64,000 nucleotides of DNA from assembly GCF_028288225.1 (NCBI RefSeq), contig NZ_JAQBOC010000051.1, forward strand, positions 39,038-103,037, read 5' to 3'. The notes under the pieces were generated by a model that saw only the letters and a program-made list of their open reading frames with translations, made no database searches and was not told the origin of the DNA. A program made the translations under genes and the position numbers. The DNA comes from Mucilaginibacter sp. (lineage in GTDB: Bacteria; Bacteroidota; Bacteroidia; Sphingobacteriales; Sphingobacteriaceae). Positions 59,345 to 64,000 of the stretch are shown piece by piece. The stretch's first letter is position 1. Every line of letters starts with the position of its first letter.

Positions 59345-59764
59345 ATGGAAAACTCGAAAAAACCTGATCTTCTAACCGGCAAAGAAGGAGAAGAGTGGGA
59401 CCTGGAATTATCTATAAGCTGGGCAAAAAACCACAGGGACAGGCATCCGCATGAACCGCATTCACATTTTTTTGGTAAAGAAATACTGGAAAAAATATTG
59501 AGTCAGGCGGGTTGTGTAGGTCTGCGTTTTCATAACGCACACAGCAAAGCCCATAATGAAAATGGCGGCGAAAGACACCTTATAATAACAGGCGTAACAG
59601 CTGATGGTCATGATATGCTTAATACAGCCTCGGCTCAAAAACTATCAAAAACTGAAATGAAAACAGTAACAGCTTTTGATGTGGTAGCACAACAATCCAC
59701 ACCATGCCCTGGTTCGCCTGGATGCCCTAAAACCGCAATGTCGGCACAAGCGTCTGAACTGTAA
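59345..59764 (+). CDS. Hypothetical soluble protein, His/Glu-rich
   Basis: I do not recognise this 139-residue protein. It has no signal or membrane segment. The middle is His-rich (NHRDRHPHEPHSHF, HNAHSKAHNE), suggesting metal binding, and the tail contains CPGSPGCP with two Cys. The gene stands 235 bases after the alpha-2-macroglobulin gene, and its stop is 12 bases before a polytopic membrane protein gene, so it probably starts a transcript running through the kinase-regulator pair. That would make it a candidate accessory of the two-component system. Confidence 0.55.
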   Translation: MENSKKPDLLTGKEGEEWDLELSISWAKNHRDRHPHEPHSHFFGKEILEKILSQAGCVGLRFHNAHSKAHNENGGERHLIITGVTADGHDMLNTASAQKLSKTEMKTVTAFDVVAQQSTPCPGSPGCPKTAMSAQASEL

Positions 59765-59775
59765 TAAAATAACTT

Positions 59776-60423
59776 ATGTCTGCAGCTTCCTTTCTAAATA
59801 TTTTTTCTATTATATCAGGATGTCTTCCGGTTATAGCAGCATTATACAATTACAAGAACCTGGATAAAGTATTAAGAATAGCAGCAGCATTTTTCCTGGT
59901 GTCATTTTTGGTTGATCTGGGGCTTTTTTTGACAATGAACCTGATTGTACGTAATAATTATCCAATCCTGCGCATTTTTATATTAATTAGTATGTTGTTT
60001 TTTACGGCAATTTATTACTACGCATTTATTAAAACAACCCTCCAAAAAACAATCGTAATATTGGGTTTAACAGCCTTTCTTATCTCCATATTTAATTTGT
60101 TTTTTGTAGAAGGCATTTGGGAATATCCTTCAATAGCCAATACTATTTTAAGTGTATTGCTTATTTGCTTTTCATTAGCGTATTTTTATCAACTGTTAAA
60201 CAGGCAGGAATTTATACATATTGAAAAACAAGGTTTGTTTTGGGTAAATGCGGGGGTGTTATTTTATTATGCGATAAATACCTTTTTGTTTATGCTTTTT
60301 AAACAATTGTTAAATACCCACCAGGAAGGGTATTATATGATTAACAATGTAACCAATATTATCGCTAACATTTTATTTACAGTAGGACTGCTTTGCAAAC
60401 CACAGCTCCAGAAAACGACCTGA
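59776..60423 (+). CDS. Polytopic membrane protein upstream of a histidine kinase
   Basis: This 215-residue protein is nearly all hydrophobic, with about seven membrane helices (for example FLNIFSIISGCLPVIAALY, ILISMLFFTAIYYYAFI, TIVILGLTAFLISIFNLFFV). It overlaps the following sensor kinase gene by 31 bases, which argues that the two are translated together. It is a good candidate for the sensing subunit of that kinase, whose own membrane part is one helix. The family name is not known to me. Confidence 0.65.
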   Translation: MSAASFLNIFSIISGCLPVIAALYNYKNLDKVLRIAAAFFLVSFLVDLGLFLTMNLIVRNNYPILRIFILISMLFFTAIYYYAFIKTTLQKTIVILGLTAFLISIFNLFFVEGIWEYPSIANTILSVLLICFSLAYFYQLLNRQEFIHIEKQGLFWVNAGVLFYYAINTFLFMLFKQLLNTHQEGYYMINNVTNIIANILFTVGLLCKPQLQKTT

Positions 60424-61178
60424 TCCCGGTATTAATTACAGGAACGCTTGTAATTGTTATACTTATTGGCTTTTTATTCTTTTTCGTAATCATCTATCAA
60501 CGGAAAATGATAAAGAACCAGGTAGATCTGCGCAAGCTGCATGATGAAAAACAAATAGACCTGCTGAACGCTGTTTTTGAAACACAGGAAAGCGAACGCA
60601 AACGCCTGGCCGAAGACCTGCATGACAGTGTTGGTCAGGTGTTATCAGCCATAAAGCTTAACCTGCACCGGCTTGATAAAACCGCCGTTGGCCAGGAGAA
60701 GGAGCCATTGCTGGCTGATACCCGCAAGCTAACTGATGAGTGCATCCTGGAGATCCGCAATATTATACATAATGTGCTGCCCCCTGTTTTAACAGATTAT
60801 GGGCTAAAAGAAGCACTGGAGGGATTGTGTTTAAAATTTGAGCAAAATACCGGCGTTAAGGTTCATTGTAAAAATAACCTTGATGACGTAAGATTAGCGC
60901 CAGAAATTGAGCTGGCGTTTTACAGGATTGCGCAAGAACTGTTTAACAACGTGATTAAACATTCAGAAGCTACCATTATTCACTTAACTATTACCAAAGA
61001 CGCCGGGGAGCTGATAATGGAATTTAAAGATAATGGCAAAGGATTTAATATAAATGAAATTAAACACGGTTTTGGACTCAAAAACCTCGAAAGCCGTGTT
61101 CAACTCATTAACGGTGAGATAAATGTATATACTAAACCCAGGAACGGTACCATTACAATTATTAGAGTAATAGTATAA
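60393..61178 (+). CDS. Sensor histidine kinase, HisKA_3 family
   Basis: This NarX/DesK-like kinase has 261 residues and begins at a TTG (60393). One transmembrane helix lies at about 11-33. The dimerization/phosphoacceptor helix is ESERKRLAEDLHDSVGQVLS, His about 77. The ATPase domain has RIAQELFNNVIKHSEA (N box) and FKDNGKGFNINE, then HGFGLKNLESRV (G box). It overlaps the upstream membrane protein gene and is followed 40 bases later by the LuxR-type regulator gene, its likely partner. Confidence 0.9.
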   Translation: MQTTAPENDLIPVLITGTLVIVILIGFLFFFVIIYQRKMIKNQVDLRKLHDEKQIDLLNAVFETQESERKRLAEDLHDSVGQVLSAIKLNLHRLDKTAVGQEKEPLLADTRKLTDECILEIRNIIHNVLPPVLTDYGLKEALEGLCLKFEQNTGVKVHCKNNLDDVRLAPEIELAFYRIAQELFNNVIKHSEATIIHLTITKDAGELIMEFKDNGKGFNINEIKHGFGLKNLESRVQLINGEINVYTKPRNGTITIIRVIV

Positions 61179-61218
61179 CTACTGATTATAACTATATTTA
61201 TTGACTTTTATTTAAATC

Positions 61219-61872
61219 ATGGGAAGAATCAAATTAGCCATTGCGGATGACCATAAGATTTTCAGGAATGGTTTAAAAGCTACCCTGGAAGATTGTGCCG
61301 ACTTTGATTTAGTATTGGAGGCATCAAACGGCAAACAGCTGCTTGGGATGCTTACCGATATTACACCCGATGTAATATTGATGGATATTAAAATGCCCGA
61401 AATGGACGGCATACAAACCACAAACCTTGTTAAACAAAAATATAAGCATATAAAGGTGCTTGCCCTCTCCATGTTTAACGAGGACAAGTATATTGTGGAT
61501 ATGATGAAAGCGGGCGCATCAGGCTATTTGCTAAAAAATGCCGAGCCCGAAGAGATCATTGAGGCCATATCAACCGTTTTTTATAAAGATTACTACTTTA
61601 ACGAACACCTTTCAATAACGCTGATTAAGCAGCTGGCAGGTAATAACCAACCCGGCAATGCCGCACAATCCCTGGCTGATTTTAACGAACGTGAAATAGA
61701 AGTTTTGCGACTGGTTTGCCAGGAATACTCCAACCAGGAAATTGCCGATAAGATCTGCTTAAGCATCCGCACCGTTGAAGGCTATCGCGCGCGCTTATTT
61801 GAAAAAACCCGGTCAAAAAACCTCGTGGGCCTGGTTATCTTCGCTATAAAAACTGGGATTATTGATGTTTAG
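61219..61872 (+). CDS. NarL/LuxR-type response regulator
   Basis: The 217-residue regulator has a receiver domain (IADDHKIFRNGLKATLEDC, VILMDIKMPEMDG with the Asp at about 56, and LLKNAEPEEI). A C-terminal LuxR helix-turn-helix follows (FNEREIEVLRLVCQEYSNQE, IADKICLSIRTVEGYRARLF). It is paired with the kinase just upstream. The stop TAG lies at the edge of an AGTCTT-type repeat. Confidence 0.92.
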   Translation: MGRIKLAIADDHKIFRNGLKATLEDCADFDLVLEASNGKQLLGMLTDITPDVILMDIKMPEMDGIQTTNLVKQKYKHIKVLALSMFNEDKYIVDMMKAGASGYLLKNAEPEEIIEAISTVFYKDYYFNEHLSITLIKQLAGNNQPGNAAQSLADFNEREIEVLRLVCQEYSNQEIADKICLSIRTVEGYRARLFEKTRSKNLVGLVIFAIKTGIIDV

Positions 61873-61891
61873 TCTTAAGTTCGAAGTCGAA

Positions 61892-61933
61892 AGTCTTGAG
61901 TCTGAAATTACTTTTGACTTAAGACTCAAGACT
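61892..61933. repeat. AGTCTTGAGTCT palindrome after the response regulator
   Basis: AGTCTTGAGTCT (61892-61903) and AGACTCAAGACT (61922-61933) pair perfectly around an 18-base spacer. Outer AGTCTTAAG words begin at the stop codon (61871). It lies between convergent genes. Confidence 0.7.
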
Positions 61934-61940
61934 ACCAACT

Positions 61941-63695
61941 TTATACTTCCACACTAACCTTCTCGCCTATCTGCTGGCGCCACATGGCGTAATACAATCC
62001 TTTTTGGGCGATAAGGTCAAAGTGCTTGCCAGCTTCAATGATGTTACCTTTTTCCAGCACATAAATATTATCGGCATGCATAATGGTCGACAGGCGATGA
62101 GCTATTAATATGGTGATGTGATTATCAAGTACAGATACATCGCGGATAGTTTCGGTGATCTCCTCCTCGGTGATAGAATCCAACGATGAGGTAGCTTCAT
62201 CAAACACTAAAATATCGGGTCTGCGCAGCAGGGCACGGGCAATTGACAATCGCTGTTTTTCACCGCCGGACACTTTTACACCGCCCTCGCCAATAACAGT
62301 GCTCAGGCCTTTATCTGCCCGTGCCAGCAGGCTTTGGCAGGCTGCACGCTCCAATACGTCCATACATTCTTCATCAGTAGCACCCGGGCGAACGAATAGC
62401 AGGTTTTCTCTTATCGAACCTGAGAACAATTGGGTATCCTGTGTTACAAAGCCGATCTTTTCACGTAGCTGGTCAAGGTCAATTTCTTTGCTTAGGATGT
62501 TGTTGTATAAAATATCGCCCTCTAATGGCTGATAAAGTCCAACCAGCAATTTAACCAACGTGGTTTTTCCTGATCCTGAAGGGCCCACAAAAGCAATGGT
62601 TTCGCCCGTGTTAGTTTCAAAGCTGATATTATTGAGCGCGTTGCGATTGGCGGTTAAATGCTTAAAGCTAACATTATCAAAAGTGAGGGTTTTAACCTTT
62701 TCAAGCAATACCGGCTTTTCGGGCTTTTTGTCAATAGGTGTGTTTAATATCCCGGTGAAATTCCCCAGCGACACCTCTGCTTCACGCCATGAAAGAATCA
62801 CATTGCCAAGTTCCTGCAAAGGGTTGAACAAAAAGAACGAGTAGAATAAAAAGCTAAAATATTGTCCCGGCGAAATGGTGTTCTGGAAAATAAGCAACAG
62901 CAAAACTACCACCATCACGCTCCTTACAAAATTCACCGTTGTGCCCTGAACAAAGCTCATGCTGCGTACATATTTTACTTTTTTAAGCTCAAGTCCCAGT
63001 ATTTTATAAGTAGTATTATTTAGGCGCTCAATTTCCTGTTTTACCAAACCAAGACTTTTAACCAATTCAATATTTCTTAATGATTCTGTAGTAGACCCCG
63101 CAAGGGCTGTGGTTTCAGATACGATCCGCTTTTGGATAGTCTTTATTTTACGGCTCATGGCCATGCTTACAAACGTAATTATCGGGATAGCGGCAAAATA
63201 AACAAGCGTTACTTTATAACTTACATGTACAGAATACACAATTACAAAAACCATCCCGATAAGGCTCACGAACAAGATGCCGATAAATGAGGTAATAAAC
63301 TTCTCGCAGTCTAAACGCACCTTTTGCAAGATGCCAAGCGTTTCGCCGCTGCGCTGATCTTCAAATACCTGGTACGGGAGCTCTAATGAATGGGTTAAAC
63401 CATCGGCATACATTTCTGCACCTACTTTTTGGGTAATGATATTGGTAAAATAATCCTGGAAGTTTTTTGCTATGCGCGATACCATTGCAACGCCAATTGC
63501 CATACTTATCAATACTATTATGTTATGAATGTATTGATCATAATGCAGTGTGGTGCGTTTTTCAATCACCTCATCAACAATGCGGCCGGTAATGTAGGGA
63601 TCGAGCAGTGAAAAACCAATGTTTAATGCCGCCATAAGCAGTGCAAGCGCAACAACCCAGCGGTGTTTTGACAGATATGATAAGAGAATCTTCAT
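61941..63695 (-). CDS. ABC exporter, fused permease-ATPase (MsbA-like)
   Basis: This 584-residue half-transporter has six membrane helices in the first ~320 residues (WVVALALLMAALNIGFSLL, FITSFIGILFVSLIGMVFVI and others). The ATPase follows: Walker A VGPSGSGKTTLVKLLVG (about 377), signature VSGGEKQRLSIARALLRRPD (about 477) and Walker B ILVFDEATSSLDS. It works as a homodimer exporting lipids, peptides or drugs. It is transcribed alone and convergent with the two-component operon. The substrate cannot be told from the sequence. Confidence 0.92.
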   Translation of the reverse strand: MKILLSYLSKHRWVVALALLMAALNIGFSLLDPYITGRIVDEVIEKRTTLHYDQYIHNIIVLISMAIGVAMVSRIAKNFQDYFTNIITQKVGAEMYADGLTHSLELPYQVFEDQRSGETLGILQKVRLDCEKFITSFIGILFVSLIGMVFVIVYSVHVSYKVTLVYFAAIPIITFVSMAMSRKIKTIQKRIVSETTALAGSTTESLRNIELVKSLGLVKQEIERLNNTTYKILGLELKKVKYVRSMSFVQGTTVNFVRSVMVVVLLLLIFQNTISPGQYFSFLFYSFFLFNPLQELGNVILSWREAEVSLGNFTGILNTPIDKKPEKPVLLEKVKTLTFDNVSFKHLTANRNALNNISFETNTGETIAFVGPSGSGKTTLVKLLVGLYQPLEGDILYNNILSKEIDLDQLREKIGFVTQDTQLFSGSIRENLLFVRPGATDEECMDVLERAACQSLLARADKGLSTVIGEGGVKVSGGEKQRLSIARALLRRPDILVFDEATSSLDSITEEEITETIRDVSVLDNHITILIAHRLSTIMHADNIYVLEKGNIIEAGKHFDLIAQKGLYYAMWRQQIGEKVSVEV

Positions 63696-63910
63696 TCGTT
63701 AATATACAATTTTCACAAAAATAAAAAAAGCGAACGGCTAAGCACCTCATTCACTTTAATTTGACATTTGGACTATTTTAGGGCTATACCCGATTCTCAT
63801 CTTTGTTTCATACAATTCCCGCACCGGGGGCTCAGGCAATACCATTAAGTTTAGAATTCTGCTTCCCTCCTTACCGCTTGGTGATTGTTGCGCAACTAGA
63901 TAAGTCAGCA

Positions 63911-64000
63911 ATGGCTAAAATTAAGTTCTTTGAAATATTGATTAAAATATTGGTTTTTAGTATATTAGGCTATGCAAGGGAAAAAGACGCATCAGGAAAG
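63911..64000 (+). CDS. Start of an unidentified gene cut by the window edge
   Basis: An open frame from ATG 63911 to the right edge gives 30 codons with a hydrophobic stretch (FFEILIKILVFSILGYA), as in a membrane or exported protein. There is no start-site evidence beyond the frame, and the rest is outside the window. Bases 63696-63910, between it and the ABC gene, show nothing recognisable. Confidence 0.25.
   Translation, partial: MAKIKFFEILIKILVFSILGYAREKDASGK

Noticed and set aside
1..64000. CRISPR array or tRNA genes as targets of the element
   Set aside because: No regularly spaced direct repeats with unique spacers and no tRNA-like cloverleaf were recognised; the junction is in comM.

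Overview
The window is bacterial and reads as a Bacteroidota chromosome of the Sphingobacteriaceae type (Mucilaginibacter/Pedobacter-like). The support is a fused lpxC-fabZ, a PorX regulator with a PglZ domain, a T9SS type B sorting domain, OMP_b-brl_3 and DUF5117-type proteins, TTTG-N19-TAnnTTTG promoters, and CarboxypepD_reg-like domains. The genus is an inference.

Bases 1 to about 8,698 are the right end of an integrated element. It sits inside a comM (yifB) gene, whose 3' part resumes at 8,699 in the middle of the conserved NPCPCG motif. The element carries a VirD4/TraG-like ATPase with a C-terminal nuclease-like domain (cut by the window edge), an AT-rich pair of membrane-protein genes, a DNA N6-methylase-like gene, two XRE-type regulators and a small lipoprotein. 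Its most notable content is a two-gene operon at 5,394-7,312. The first gene encodes a sigma factor with a region 2 and two region-4-like modules. Two bases later comes a TnpB/Cas12f-like protein that has lost its RuvC acidic residues and its whole C-terminal zinc-finger end. A four-hairpin RNA-like sequence lies upstream (5,074-5,227) and a stand-alone RNA polymerase alpha-CTD-like gene converges from downstream (7,326-7,622). Together these look like an RNA-guided transcription-activation module related to the recently described dCas12f-sigmaE systems of Bacteroidota, here mobile and possibly with an extra polymerase-contacting part.

Next to the broken comM is an AT-rich AAA ATPase-DUF4435 gene that resembles a fused PARIS (AriA-AriB) defence protein. 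From about 11.3 kb on the chromosome is ordinary: two response-regulator genes, an outer-membrane beta-barrel protein, a collagen-like lipoprotein, a zinc metalloprotease, an aspartyl protease with PDZ, and peptidoglycan enzymes (PBP4-like dacB, VanX-like dipeptidase). Then come YihY, alanine dehydrogenase, tsaE, porX, an HD phosphohydrolase, the lipid A/fatty acid operon lpxD-lpxC/fabZ-lpxA, an ABC ATPase, an orphan HigA-like gene and a desaturase.

The right part holds a 2,035-residue MBG/NHL repeat protein secreted by T9SS, a DUF2383 protein, the acpP-fabF-rnc operon, pyk, a thioredoxin-like protein, the B12-dependent ribonucleotide reductase nrdJ and a 2,136-residue alpha-2-macroglobulin. 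It ends with a membrane protein-histidine kinase-LuxR regulator operon and an ABC exporter. Several families of short palindromic low-complexity repeats sit exactly at stop codons or gene boundaries throughout the chromosomal part. No tRNA, rRNA, CRISPR array or insertion sequence was recognised.
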